Notes: generated by a model from the letters alone, not told the origin. 64,000 nt of DNA from Serratia rhizosphaerae (GCF_009817885.1 NZ_CP041764.1:620001-684000); one strand, 5' to 3'. Shown: positions 44,331-53,851, numbered from the stretch's first letter. A program made the numbers and translations.

Positions 44331-44578
44331 CTGACGCCCTGCGTTTCTCGCCTGACGGCTGTTATTTATGATTTAACCATGGTGAATTCACAATAATGTA
44401 TTAATAAACAGAGGGAAAATATACAGAACAGTATAGATTCCTGAGGCCTATCAGCTCATCCCCATGCAGAGAATTGAATAGACAGTGGCCGGAAATTTTT
44501 CACAAGACATTTCCCCCTGCGTTGGTTGTGGTATATTTCTGCCGCCACTATTACAACCGACACAAGGAGTAAGTTTTC

Positions 44579-45805
44579 ATGGAGGCGCTGTACCCAAGTT
44601 TGATCATTTTTGGTTTAGGTGCTTTTTTAGCCTGCCTTTTAACATATAAATACCTTCAAAAAATCCACACCCGAAAGATTGATAACATTGAGAATAATCA
44701 CAGAAGATTACTTAATGATGAAATAAGCGAAAAAGAAGATGTCATTGAGAAATGCAAAAAAAATGACATCCTTAGAGAAGCCGAACACGAGCGATTAAAA
44801 AACGAGCTCAATGCTGTTATTGAAACAAACCGCGTAAAGAGTAAAGCGATATTCGATAAAGCCGTGGATTATGCGTTCGACTTCGAAAAGCACTTCCTTG
44901 CACAACATCAGACAGCCCAAGCGGAGATACAAAAAGTACTCGATGACAGTTACCGCTATAAAAGAAAAACCCTATTGGCTTCGGTAACGTTAAAGAACTT
45001 TGAGAAAAAACTTGCCGATATCAGAAAAGAAAAATCTATCTATCAGACGCTCATTGCGAAATATGACTTTTTCGAGCTTCGCGATCACTCTGACTGGAAA
45101 ACGGTTGAAAAAAAATTTCGCGATAAGGTTCTGGCACTTCAGGAGGCCCAGGATGAACGCGATGCTCAGAATGAACTGAAGCGACAGATGCGCGAGGAAC
45201 GCCAGAGAGCGGAAGAGCTTGAGCGCCAACAGCAGGAAGCAGAAGCCAAAGAGCAAGAGCTCGAAGCCCGGCGTAAGGCTGTTGAAGATGCTCTCCAGGC
45301 TGCGGATGAGGAACATCGTTTTGAGTTAGAGGAAACCCGACGTCAGCTGGAGCAGGAAATTGAAGATGTTCACAAGCAATACGAGCGTGCTAAATCCATG
45401 GCCCAAATGACGAAGCAGGGGCATGTGTACGTCATTTCAAATATCGGTTCTTTTGGTGAGAACGTTTATAAGATTGGCATGACGCGCCGGCTAGAACCAC
45501 TCGACCGTGTAAGTGAGCTCAGTGGTGCTAGCGTACCTTTCGAATTTGATGTTCATGCCATGATTAGTTGTGATGATGCACCTGCTCTTGAGGCGGTACT
45601 TCATAATAAGCTGGGCAATGACCGAATGAACAAGGTTAATTTACGCAAAGAGTTCTTTAAAACCGATCTGGATAAAATCATTCAGTGTGTTGAAGAACAT
45701 CATGGAAAGATTGAGTATGTTGCCAACCCGGCAGCACTGCAGTATTACCGCTCTTTAGAGCTTAACAATGAAGCCGTGAGTGAAAAAGAGCTTTCCATAG
45801 CTTGA
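44579..45805 (+). CDS. Membrane-anchored coiled-coil GIY-YIG (T5orf172/DUF4041-type) protein
   Basis: 408 residues with strong SD AAGGAG. An N-terminal membrane helix (SLIIFGLGAFLACLLTY, about 7-23) is followed by a long charged region, coiled coil at about 190-270 and a C-terminal GIY-YIG domain of the T5orf172/MUG113 type: VYVIS (283-287), YKIGMT (297-302), Arg303/304 and AVLHNKLG. GIY-YIG proteins are nucleases; in phages and defence islands this layout is common. Whether this copy cuts DNA or only binds is unknown. A terminator follows. Confidence 0.87.
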   Translation: MEALYPSLIIFGLGAFLACLLTYKYLQKIHTRKIDNIENNHRRLLNDEISEKEDVIEKCKKNDILREAEHERLKNELNAVIETNRVKSKAIFDKAVDYAFDFEKHFLAQHQTAQAEIQKVLDDSYRYKRKTLLASVTLKNFEKKLADIRKEKSIYQTLIAKYDFFELRDHSDWKTVEKKFRDKVLALQEAQDERDAQNELKRQMREERQRAEELERQQQEAEAKEQELEARRKAVEDALQAADEEHRFELEETRRQLEQEIEDVHKQYERAKSMAQMTKQGHVYVISNIGSFGENVYKIGMTRRLEPLDRVSELSGASVPFEFDVHAMISCDDAPALEAVLHNKLGNDRMNKVNLRKEFFKTDLDKIIQCVEEHHGKIEYVANPAALQYYRSLELNNEAVSEKELSIA

Positions 45806-45830
45806 TTTTTCGCCTCTACGACCTGACAAC

Positions 45831-45854
45831 AACCCGCCGCTGGGCGGGTTTTTT
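45831..45854 (+). terminator. Rho-independent terminator after GIY-YIG gene
   Basis: Stem AACCCGCC / GGGCGGGTT with loop around GCT, then a run of T (45849-45854). Confidence 0.9.
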
Positions 45855-45975
45855 AATATCAGAGGGACTACAAGCACCTCGATACATTCCATTTTGATAG
45901 TGTATAAAAAATCAATAACCTATGGCGGTTTGTGTAGTAATGTATCCGATATAAACACCTGACTAAGGACATGTT

Positions 45976-46386
45976 ATGCCTGGAATTACCCTGACGCTGT
46001 CTGGTTCAAAGAATCAAACATTAACCAAAGAATGTGTACTTTTAGCGACTCGGATCACATGTGATGTTTTAAACAAAAACAGCTTCGAAACCATGGTCAT
46101 TGTGAGACATGTCGATGATGAGGACTGGTTCATTGATGGCAAAAGTCTGGCTGAATGGGGTAAAAATTCGTTCAGGCTTGAAGTGACCGTCGTGGATGAA
46201 ACCTGCAGTAAAGACCAGAAAGCGGCATACCAAAAAGCAATTTACAACGCGATGGAGCAGGCAATCGGTAACTTACACCCCCAGTCGAACGTTCATATCA
46301 TCGACTGTAAAGCGGCATCATATGGGTACACGGGGATCACGCAAGAGTATCGATACCAGCATAAAGACGAATTTTACAAAAAATAA
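45976..46386 (+). CDS. Tautomerase-superfamily protein
   Basis: 136 residues with SD AAGGACATG. Starts MPGITLTLSG, so Pro1 is exposed after Met removal, the catalytic base of 4-oxalocrotonate tautomerase/MIF-type enzymes. The beta-alpha-beta repeats fit the superfamily. Substrate unknown. Lies between the GIY-YIG gene terminator and a hairpin before the convergent cytochrome gene. Confidence 0.78.
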   Translation: MPGITLTLSGSKNQTLTKECVLLATRITCDVLNKNSFETMVIVRHVDDEDWFIDGKSLAEWGKNSFRLEVTVVDETCSKDQKAAYQKAIYNAMEQAIGNLHPQSNVHIIDCKAASYGYTGITQEYRYQHKDEFYKK

Positions 46387-46467
46387 CGCTATTTATCGTG
46401 GCCTCTCCCGCAGTAACACGCAATTGAGGGAAAACCTATCCGGGCTGAAAAGATTTAAGCCGGATGT

Positions 46468-46506
46468 AATCTGACAGATACCAGCATAACCGGTGACTGT
46501 CAGATT
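46468..46506. terminator. Hairpin between convergent genes
   Basis: Ten-base arms AATCTGACAG / CTGTCAGATT (46468-46477, 46497-46506) with a 19-nt loop. No good T run, so only a possible terminator. Confidence 0.4.
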
Positions 46507-46531
46507 AGATCGGCGTTAATACAGATAAATA

Positions 46532-47848
46532 CTATTTTTTTCCGTGCATCGACTCACCCAGCCAAGGTTTGGCCTGCAGGTCTAAGCGGGCTTTCTCAAT
46601 TTGCCGGGCAGAAACCGGTGCCGCCGCATTGCCCCAGCTGTTGCGAATATAGGTCATGACGTCAGCGATATTACTGTCTGAAAGCTTCTGCGAAAATGCA
46701 GGCATACCGGCAGCCGTCGGATTAGCATGCGTTAATGGCCCGTCAGTACCGTTGAGCACCACATTCACCAGGCTTGATGGATCAGGTGAATTGACCTGAG
46801 GATTACCAGACAGTGAGGGAATCATATTACGCACGCCAGAGCCGTTCGAGACATGGCACGCGCTGCATTGAGATTCATACACTTTTTTACCCGTCATCAT
46901 GGCTGTATTGTCGCTGGATAACGGCGTTGGCGCCGGGGCCTCTGATGCGGGCAGCGCTTTTAAATATTGCGCAATGGCTTTCAAATCATCATCTGTCATG
47001 TACTGCGTTGAATTCTCAATCGCTTCGGTCATTGGGCCTGATGATGCCGTAATCTTGTTAGTGCCTGAACGTAGATAAGACACGATATCTTCTTCACTCC
47101 ATTTCCCAAGGCCGGAATGAGGATTGGCGGTCAGATCCGGCGCATACCAACCTTGTAACGCTCCCCCCTGCAAGTAGGCAGAAGTATCTCCACCCAACAG
47201 GTTTTTGGCTGTGTGGCATGATGCACAATGCCCCGGACCATCAACAAGATAAGCACCGCGATTAAACTGCTCACTGGCTGTTGCCTTGGGCTCAAACACA
47301 CGATCTTTAAAGAACAGCAAATTCCAGCCAGCCAGTGTCCAACGCTGGTTGAACGGGAAAGGTAACTGGTTTTCCACCACTTTATTTTTAACCGGCGGAA
47401 TGGTTTTAATATACGCCCACAGGTCCGCTAAATCCTGGTCCGTCAGCTTGGCATAGGCATTGTATGGCATTGCGGCATACAAATACCCGTGTGAGCCAAT
47501 ACCGTGACGAACTGCACGGTCAAACTGTTCCTGAGTCCAGCCACCAATACCGGTTTCAGGATCAGAAGTGATGTTCGATGACAAAATTGCGCCAAACGGC
47601 GTATTAAGCCGATAACCACCAGCAAAAGGTTTCCCCCCTTCAGCCGTATGGCAGGCGGTACAATCCGACAGTCGCGAAACATACTCACCGCGTTTGATTT
47701 GTTCCTGCAGGGCAGACCCTGAAGAAATCTGTACCGTTTGAGGATAGCTTTTGTGCAGCCCGTACTGCACCCATGCGGTATAGCCAACCGCCCCCAGTAC
47801 CGCCACTGACACGATCCCATAGGCGACACGCCGCATTTTCTTACCCAT
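46532..47848 (-). CDS. Membrane-bound gluconate 2-dehydrogenase-type cytochrome c subunit
   Basis: 438 residues with SD AAGGAG. An N-terminal signal/anchor helix (about 7-25) is followed by three haem c motifs: CTACH (63-67), CASCH (208-212) and CSACH (328-332). This three-haem subunit takes electrons from the flavoprotein partner and passes them to ubiquinone or the terminal oxidase. Last gene of the gamma-GMC-cytochrome operon. Confidence 0.93.
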   Translation of the reverse strand: MGKKMRRVAYGIVSVAVLGAVGYTAWVQYGLHKSYPQTVQISSGSALQEQIKRGEYVSRLSDCTACHTAEGGKPFAGGYRLNTPFGAILSSNITSDPETGIGGWTQEQFDRAVRHGIGSHGYLYAAMPYNAYAKLTDQDLADLWAYIKTIPPVKNKVVENQLPFPFNQRWTLAGWNLLFFKDRVFEPKATASEQFNRGAYLVDGPGHCASCHTAKNLLGGDTSAYLQGGALQGWYAPDLTANPHSGLGKWSEEDIVSYLRSGTNKITASSGPMTEAIENSTQYMTDDDLKAIAQYLKALPASEAPAPTPLSSDNTAMMTGKKVYESQCSACHVSNGSGVRNMIPSLSGNPQVNSPDPSSLVNVVLNGTDGPLTHANPTAAGMPAFSQKLSDSNIADVMTYIRNSWGNAAAPVSARQIEKARLDLQAKPWLGESMHGKK

Positions 47849-47858
47849 GATATTCTCC

Positions 47859-49631
47859 TTATCGCACCAGTGAACCCGGATTTTTCAGATAGTCATTAAC
47901 GATGGCGTGAGCGGTCCATAGCGTGAGTGCACTGAGCGTAATCGTTGGGTTATACCCGCCGTTATTTGGGTAAGAAGACGCTCCCAGAACAAACAGGTTG
48001 TGCGCATCCCAATGCTGCTGGTAGCGGTTAAGTACGGACGTGGCCGGATCAAGCCCCATGACTGCACCACCAATGGTGTGCGAGCTGTCATAGGCACGGA
48101 AAGGAGAGTTATGCTTATCGGGGAAGGCTTCCGTCTCCCATGATGTGGCGCCAGATACTTTGCAGATATCCTCAATGCGATCGCGAATGAAACGCGCCAT
48201 CAGTCTGTCGTTCTGGTTGTAGTCAAAGGTCAGACGCAGTAACGGCTGGCCATTCTCATCTTTATAGTTGGGATCAAGCGACAGATAGGAATCCCGGTGC
48301 GAGTAAGACGTGCCTTGCCCTTGAATTTTGGCATAGTTTTGGTAGCTCTTCTGGAACGTTTTTTTCCATGCGGAGCCCCACATTTTACTGCCTGGCGGCA
48401 GGCGATCCGTCATGCTCAAAGGTGTTCCCTGATCTGACAGCGCCTGAATCCCCGCCCCGCCAAGGAAACCTAAGCCGGAGTGATCAAAATTATCGCCGTT
48501 GAAGTCATCAATCTGCGTTGACAAGGCCCCGGTGGAAATGAACGGGTTCATATGTTCATTTTCATAATACAGGTAACCCATCGACATGGTCTGATAGTTG
48601 TAAGCGCGGCCTAGCGTCCCCTCCCCTGTTACAGGGTCGTAGGCTTTACCAATTTTGGACAATAACAACAAACGGACGTTGTCTAACTGATATGCCGACA
48701 GGCAGACAATATCGGCAGGCTGGAAGCCGGTATTACCGTCAGAATCACGGAAAGTCACCCCGGAGACTGTTTTGCCATCTTCCGCTTTATCGATATAAAG
48801 CGCGGTACATTCAGTCAGCAGTGTGAAGTTGGTCCGGTCCATAAGCGCAGGAATAACACACACATTAGGTGAAGATTTAGACCAGTTACCGCATCCGTAA
48901 AAGCCGCAGTAGCCGCAATACGTACATGGGGCGAGATTCACACCCAACGGGTTAGTGTAAGGTGCGCCAATGGTTCCGGCTGGGATAGGGAATGGATGGA
49001 AACCCATCTTTTCAGTGATCTGATGAAACTTGTCGTTCCAGTGGGAACGGATCAGAGGGGGCGTGGGGTATTCACTGCTGCGGCTGCCTTCAAATGGGTT
49101 ACCGCCGCTCTGCGTGACCCCATTAATGACGCCGGCTTTACCCGAGATGCCCGCGATTTTTTCGACACGGTCATAGAATGGCTCCAGCTCGGCGTAGCTC
49201 ACGCCCCAGTCCTGAACGATGAGACCATCGGCAAGTTTCATATTATGGTAGCGATCGCGCAGACGAGTAGCCATTTCAAAGTCAGAAGGGTTAAAACGCC
49301 AGGCATTGGCGGCCCAGTGCTTACCCGCTCCCCCAACGCTATACCCCATCTGGAAGGCATTCCAGTCACGCGCCGGCAGTGCTTTCTGGCTGCTGTCATT
49401 ACGGAAGGTTAATGTTTCAACGCGAGGGGGCTTCAATATTTCACGTCGTACTCCGTAGCGCAGTTCATCAGCTGCAATAGCAGGAGAGAAATTGGTTTGC
49501 GTCTGCTCCCACGGGCCGCGTTCAATTGCGACAACATTTAATCCTGCCCGGGTCAGCTCTTCAGCCATAAGCGAGCCGGCCCATCCGAGGCCAATAATGA
49601 CCGCATCGGCCTTAGGTCTGGTGTAATTCAT
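47859..49631 (-). CDS. GMC oxidoreductase, flavoprotein (large) subunit of gluconate/ketogluconate dehydrogenase
   Basis: 590 residues. FAD motif VIIGLGWAGSLMAEEL near the N-terminus and the C-terminal GMC signature HTIGGAVMG ... PNNGGYNPTITLSALTLWTA are present. A Cys-rich loop (CTYCGYCGFYGCGNW) matches the iron-sulfur/metal cluster region of this enzyme group. Periplasmic, oxidises gluconate or 2-ketogluconate; the sequence does not decide between them. 10 bp before the cytochrome gene. Confidence 0.92.
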   Translation of the reverse strand: MNYTRPKADAVIIGLGWAGSLMAEELTRAGLNVVAIERGPWEQTQTNFSPAIAADELRYGVRREILKPPRVETLTFRNDSSQKALPARDWNAFQMGYSVGGAGKHWAANAWRFNPSDFEMATRLRDRYHNMKLADGLIVQDWGVSYAELEPFYDRVEKIAGISGKAGVINGVTQSGGNPFEGSRSSEYPTPPLIRSHWNDKFHQITEKMGFHPFPIPAGTIGAPYTNPLGVNLAPCTYCGYCGFYGCGNWSKSSPNVCVIPALMDRTNFTLLTECTALYIDKAEDGKTVSGVTFRDSDGNTGFQPADIVCLSAYQLDNVRLLLLSKIGKAYDPVTGEGTLGRAYNYQTMSMGYLYYENEHMNPFISTGALSTQIDDFNGDNFDHSGLGFLGGAGIQALSDQGTPLSMTDRLPPGSKMWGSAWKKTFQKSYQNYAKIQGQGTSYSHRDSYLSLDPNYKDENGQPLLRLTFDYNQNDRLMARFIRDRIEDICKVSGATSWETEAFPDKHNSPFRAYDSSHTIGGAVMGLDPATSVLNRYQQHWDAHNLFVLGASSYPNNGGYNPTITLSALTLWTAHAIVNDYLKNPGSLVR

Positions 49632-49647
49632 AATCTGCCTTGTCTAT

Positions 49648-50385
49648 TTACGCTTTCAGGAGTTGAATGATGCTGATAGGTTCGATATTTAACTTCTGTC
49701 CTTTTAAAGGCGCATAATCACGATAGTCGTAACGTGCCCCCGGGAACCCAATCATTCTCCACCCGACCATATTGCGATTGCCGCCATAAATAGGATCGGC
49801 TAGGAACCCTTCCTGAACATTGGCCAGGAACTGTCCGAATAATACTTCCGAATTGAATGTCGGGTACGTAAACTCACCGGACTCCATCTTCTCTAAATAA
49901 GCATCCTGCATATCATGAGAGAGTTCGGTGAAAGATTTATTAAATAAACGCGTACAGTGTGTATCCAGTTCCTGAAGACCTTTACGGTAGATTTCCGCCG
50001 GAGAATAAGGGCTTTGGTTGCCCTGAGACTCGGTACCGTTTTCAAATGGTCCCTGATTATATTTCCATTTGGCTTTGCCATAATCTCCCGCAAGCTGATT
50101 GTCGATAAAGACAACACACCCTGCCTGAGATGCGCTTACGCTTAACTCATCCGCGGGGATTAGTCGGTCAAAGATAGCGGTAACCAATGCATACTCACGC
50201 TCATTAAAAAATAAACGCTGCGTAGGATCTGCGGGGGTCGGCAATGGGGTCTCTTTCGCACGCCAAATTTTACCGCCATTCAGAACATTTTTTCTTTCCG
50301 CGGCACCTGCGGGGGTAAATATGGAGGCGGCCGTTCCTGTTCCAGCCAGAATTAACCCTGCCTTAATAAAACTTCTACGCTTCAT
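49648..50385 (-). CDS. Gluconate 2-dehydrogenase gamma (small) subunit
   Basis: About 245 residues from the ATG at 50385 (GGAG upstream), which starts a twin-arginine signal (MKRRSFIKAGLILAGTGTAASIF). The body (FFNEREYALVTAIFDRLIPADELSVSASQAGCVVFIDNQL) is typical of gluconate_2-dehydrogenase subunit 3. It escorts and stabilises the flavoprotein, which lacks its own signal, through the Tat system. First gene of the operon. Confidence 0.93.
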   Translation of the reverse strand: MKRRSFIKAGLILAGTGTAASIFTPAGAAERKNVLNGGKIWRAKETPLPTPADPTQRLFFNEREYALVTAIFDRLIPADELSVSASQAGCVVFIDNQLAGDYGKAKWKYNQGPFENGTESQGNQSPYSPAEIYRKGLQELDTHCTRLFNKSFTELSHDMQDAYLEKMESGEFTYPTFNSEVLFGQFLANVQEGFLADPIYGGNRNMVGWRMIGFPGARYDYRDYAPLKGQKLNIEPISIIQLLKA

Positions 50386-50565
50386 ACCATGCTCCAGACG
50401 AGAAGAATCACTGACCACAGAAATAAACTCCCTGATAAAAACTCAGAAGAGCATATCTGATAGACAGTAGTAATTATTTTTTAGAAGTGAACTTTATAAA
50501 TGTTATTTTTGCAGCCGGCGGTCCTCGTTTATGCGCCATATTTTACATGGCGCATCGTTGATTTA

Positions 50566-51597
50566 TTATTTCTGCTTTTTAATATGCGAACGCCGTAAAC
50601 GCAGCTCGCCAAATTGCCATTCACCATCGGGATCTGACTGCTGATCGATCAGGCGATTAATTGCTTCGGTAACCTGAAGGTCTGCCCGCTGATTCCAGCT
50701 GGTCAGCTCCCACGTGCTGGAATGGGCTTCATCGATATCATCAAACCCTACAACGCCAATCTGAAGATCTGCATCAAAGTCTCTTATTGCCTGTATCGCG
50801 CCAAATGCAAGCACATCGTTCTCGCAAAACAATGCATCAAGGCGATCATGTTCCGTTGACTCTTTGAGATAGTTCATCATGCAGCGATAGGCGAAGTCTC
50901 TATCGTAACGTCCAGCAACTAAAACAACGTCTACTTTTTTACCTTCTAACGCTAGTGATGCCTCGTAGCCTTCCAGTCTCAGCAAATGATTGGATGACGT
51001 ATCGGGCCCCTTCATATAACCAAAGCGTTGATAGCCTTCTTTGAGCAAGACCTGTCCTAATGTCTGACCCGCTTTAAAACCATCAATGTTGACAACTTCG
51101 ACTTCCGCACTGTCCGTATTTCTAAAGACGTGAATTGCGCGAATATGGTGCAACGATTCAGCGACCACCAGCAATTCATCACTCACGATGGTGGCAAGAT
51201 AGATCAGACCATCAACATGAAGCTGCCCTGCCATTTGCAATACAGATTGATAATTTTCTGGCGACTCTATGTTTAAGAGCAGGGTCATATAACCACGCTC
51301 GTTCAGGCGCTGCGTGACCTCTTTGAGCATCCGCAGCGTATGAGGATTGCTGAACTCATCAGCCACTACCCCAATGATTTTTGTGCGTCGCTGTTTCAAA
51401 CTACGTGCCAGTAAATTGGGCCGGAACCCTAGCTGCGAGGCAGCGGCAAGAACGGCCTCTCGCGATTCAGCTGAAATCGATGCGTTATCTTTAAAAGCGC
51501 GCAACACTGTCCATTTTGAAACGCCTGCCAACTTTGCAACGTCATCTGCTGTCGATTGCTGAAACTTTCTGTCTGGGTTGCCTTTTTTTTCTTTCAT
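50566..51597 (-). CDS. LacI-family regulator (GntR-like) upstream of gluconate dehydrogenase operon
   Basis: 343 residues. LacI HTH (TADDVAKLAGVSKWTVLRAFKDNASISAESREAVLAAASQLGF, about 15-58), followed by the effector domain with RRTKIIGVVADEFSNP. Same strand as the dehydrogenase operon, which starts 181 bp downstream. A GntR-like role for gluconate or ketogluconate is inferred from position and family. Confidence 0.9.
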   Translation of the reverse strand: MKEKKGNPDRKFQQSTADDVAKLAGVSKWTVLRAFKDNASISAESREAVLAAASQLGFRPNLLARSLKQRRTKIIGVVADEFSNPHTLRMLKEVTQRLNERGYMTLLLNIESPENYQSVLQMAGQLHVDGLIYLATIVSDELLVVAESLHHIRAIHVFRNTDSAEVEVVNIDGFKAGQTLGQVLLKEGYQRFGYMKGPDTSSNHLLRLEGYEASLALEGKKVDVVLVAGRYDRDFAYRCMMNYLKESTEHDRLDALFCENDVLAFGAIQAIRDFDADLQIGVVGFDDIDEAHSSTWELTSWNQRADLQVTEAINRLIDQQSDPDGEWQFGELRLRRSHIKKQK

Positions 51598-52270
51598 GCT
51601 GATTCACATTGATTACGGACGCATCATACGGCACAGCATAAATTAATCAGGCTTACACGCCAAATCCCTGGCGGACGCTGAGAACTCTTTGTCAATCAAC
51701 ACCGCCCTTATTGGTGTTGATGTGAGGATTATATTTTTCGTTGCTACCGTTGGCAACGGTGCATTGCCAACGGTAGCAAGAGATGCAAACACGCCGCCTG
51801 CCGCACCTCTCGTAAAAATATTTTTAAATCAATTAGTTAATTAATTACTCATGAATGTTAATACTTAGCAGTGCAATTGTTAACAATTGTAATCCAAGCG
51901 TTGATGAGGGGTTGTCCGGCGGTGGTAGCCCGTGACCCGCTTCCTATTGGTTAACGCAAGCAAGTGGTTGCAACGGGTACTTGTCGGCCGGGCCGCCTTC
52001 GGGCCGGGATTCCATATCTATAACTCTAGCCGGCACCCGTTATCGACGGGCCTGCACCTGTTGATCGATCGGGTTAAAGAGTTTCTCCCTCGCTCTTTAA
52101 CGGCTTACGGCCATTGATGAAAAAAATTCACAACTCCATTCGATAGCGGCTACTGGTTCCGCCGCGGCCGCTGCCCTAACCTTACTGCCAATAACGTATT
52201 GGGCTGGCAGCCAATTACCGGGATACCCGCGCCAGACGTCAATCAATTAAACGCCAATGGAGATGTTGCG
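51598..52270. other. Intergenic region with large inverted repeat
   Basis: About 670 bp between divergent genes. It contains the 16-bp inverted repeat at 51741-51779, an AT-rich stretch 51820-51890 with probable promoters, and a GC-rich hairpin GGGCCGCCTTCGGGCC (about 51991-52008). Frames between 51930 and 52240 are not protein-like; a short frame ending near 52250 (ATGSAAAAALTLLPITYW) looks like a hydrophobic remnant but I cannot assign it. Confidence 0.5.
51741..51779. promoter_or_regulatory. Perfect 16-bp inverted repeat, candidate LacI/GntR operator pair
   Basis: TTGCTACCGTTGGCAA and its exact complement TTGCCAACGGTAGCAA (51741-51756, 51764-51779), 7-nt spacer. Each arm is itself a loose palindrome like LacI-family operators. 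Lies 144 bp upstream of the LacI-type gene. Could also fold as a hairpin. Confidence 0.6.
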
Positions 52271-53068
52271 ATGAAAAAAGTGATAGCGGCTGCAGCGATA
52301 TCGCTGGTTCTCGCAGATTTTGCGCATGCCGATGAAAAAAGAGGTGAAACCATGTTGAAGATTACCCCATCAAGCCTTTCCGTCACCGATATACACGCCG
52401 TTTCCCCGGCCTTGGCCCGCTTCGGCAATGAAGTTATGGCTGATGACCTCTGGCAGCGTACCGAGCTTTCGCCACGCGATCGCAGCATCGTCACCGTCGC
52501 CATGCTGATTGCCAGAAACCAGCCCGCCGAGCTCAGGCATTATGTCGGGGTCGCGCTCGACAGCGGCGTGACGGCGGCGGAAGTCTCGGAAATTATCACC
52601 CATCTTGCTTTCTATTCCGGCTGGCCGAATGCGATGTCGGCGATCGCGGTGACAAAAGAGATCTTCCAGGCGCGCGGGGTCAACGCGACGGCGCTGCCCG
52701 AAGCCTCTCCTGCGCTTTTGCCGCTCAATCAGGAGGTAGAACAGCAGCGTTCGGCAACCGTGGAAAAAAATGTCGGCCCCGTCTCCCCCGGGCTGGTCAA
52801 ATTTACCGCCGATCCGCTCTTTCTGGACCTGTGGCAGCGGCCCGCACTCAAACCCCGGGACCGAAGTCTGGTGACGGTCAGTGCATTAATCGCATCGGGC
52901 CAGAGCGCGCAAATTGGTTACCACCTTAACCGGGCAATGGATAATGGCCTGACGGCTGAAGAAGCCGGTGAAATCGTCACTCAGGCCGCCTTCTATGCCG
53001 GATGGCCGAATGCGTTTTCTGCCGCGCCGGTTGTGGGTGACGTGCTGCGCGCCCGCGTATCGAACTAA
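52271..53068 (+). CDS. Exported tandem carboxymuconolactone decarboxylase (AhpD-like) protein
   Basis: 265 residues from the ATG at 52271 (GGAGATGTTGCG upstream; the in-frame start at 52199 is before the signal). Signal peptide 1-20 (MKKVIAAAAISLVLADFAHA). Two CMD domains follow: DLWQRTELSPRDRSIVTVAMLIARNQPAELRHYVGVALDSGVTAAEVSEIITHLAFYSGWP and a second copy with the same pattern, LWQRPALKPRDRSLVTVSALIASGQ. Members of this kind lack clear AhpD CxxC peroxidase pairs, as here. Exported CMD proteins are uncommon; role unknown. Confidence 0.85.
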   Translation: MKKVIAAAAISLVLADFAHADEKRGETMLKITPSSLSVTDIHAVSPALARFGNEVMADDLWQRTELSPRDRSIVTVAMLIARNQPAELRHYVGVALDSGVTAAEVSEIITHLAFYSGWPNAMSAIAVTKEIFQARGVNATALPEASPALLPLNQEVEQQRSATVEKNVGPVSPGLVKFTADPLFLDLWQRPALKPRDRSLVTVSALIASGQSAQIGYHLNRAMDNGLTAEEAGEIVTQAAFYAGWPNAFSAAPVVGDVLRARVSN

Positions 53069-53093
53069 GCAATCGGTAATTTAAGGAGAAGCG

Positions 53094-53525
53094 ATGAGGA
53101 CGGCTATACGTACCCTTTTTCTCCTGATGCTGGTTTTTGTAGCAAATGTGAACGCCGGGGAGAAGACGGTGAAGATTCAATTTAATTATCACGGCAAGAC
53201 GGTAATTGGCTCGCTTGAGGATAACCCGGCGTCGCGGGAGTTTCTGGCGATGCTGCCGCTCACGGTCAAAATGGAAGACTATGGCGCAGTTGAAAAAGTC
53301 GCATGGCTACCGGACAAACTCAATAAGGCAAATACGCTGCCGGCAATCACACCGGCTACCGGTGATATTGCGTACTACATCCCCTGGGGAAATTTAGCGA
53401 TATTTCGCCAGGACTTCCGTCATTCACCAGGTTTGATCAAACTCGGGCGTATCGACGAAGGGCTGGCAGCATTACAGCAATCAGGCTCGGCAGAAGTCCG
53501 CATAACGCGGGTTGAAAACCAGTAA
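53094..53525 (+). CDS. Exported cyclophilin-like-fold protein
   Basis: 143 residues with SD AAGGAG 26 bp after the CMD gene, so co-transcribed. Signal peptide about 1-21 (MRTAIRTLFLLMLVFVANVNA). Mature part resembles the cyclophilin-like domain: SLEDNPASREFLAMLPLTVKMEDY, GDIAYYIPWGNLAIFRQDF and LIKLGRIDEGLAAL. Related domains are found next to CMD and flavin-linked oxidoreductase genes; the biochemical role is unknown. Confidence 0.82.
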   Translation: MRTAIRTLFLLMLVFVANVNAGEKTVKIQFNYHGKTVIGSLEDNPASREFLAMLPLTVKMEDYGAVEKVAWLPDKLNKANTLPAITPATGDIAYYIPWGNLAIFRQDFRHSPGLIKLGRIDEGLAALQQSGSAEVRITRVENQ

Positions 53526-53851
53526 CGACGGTACGACATCATGCAGGCGGCCGGCATCCCCCTGCATACGTCACCGGGGCGCAGTCAAGCATCAGGCCGC
53601 GCCCTTCTTAGCCACGGCTGCGCCCTTTCATCGCGTTGCGCAGCCAGCCGCTCCCCGCCTCCCCCAGAACATGAAGATGGCTCATGTTGTTATGAAATTA
53701 AGTCGCTTTCACTCCTCCCATGGCTCTGGCATAAATTATGCAATGTTAACGAATTGACAACATGAAGACGGATAAACGAGAAACCGGCATTCCCCGGAAC
53801 CTCCGAGAATCCATCCAGTTTTCACGTCAGAACCCAGGATGCAAGATCACG
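53526..53851. promoter_or_regulatory. Region upstream of mesX with palindrome
   Basis: About 325 bp. A perfect palindrome GCATAA-A-TTATGC (53729-53741) lies about 110 bp before the mesX start and may be a regulator site or part of the promoter. I do not see MetJ-box (AGACGTCT) repeats. No other gene. Confidence 0.45.

Noticed and set aside
40096..46386. Prophage or integrative element
   Set aside because: No integrase, transposase, att repeats or structural genes were seen in the block.
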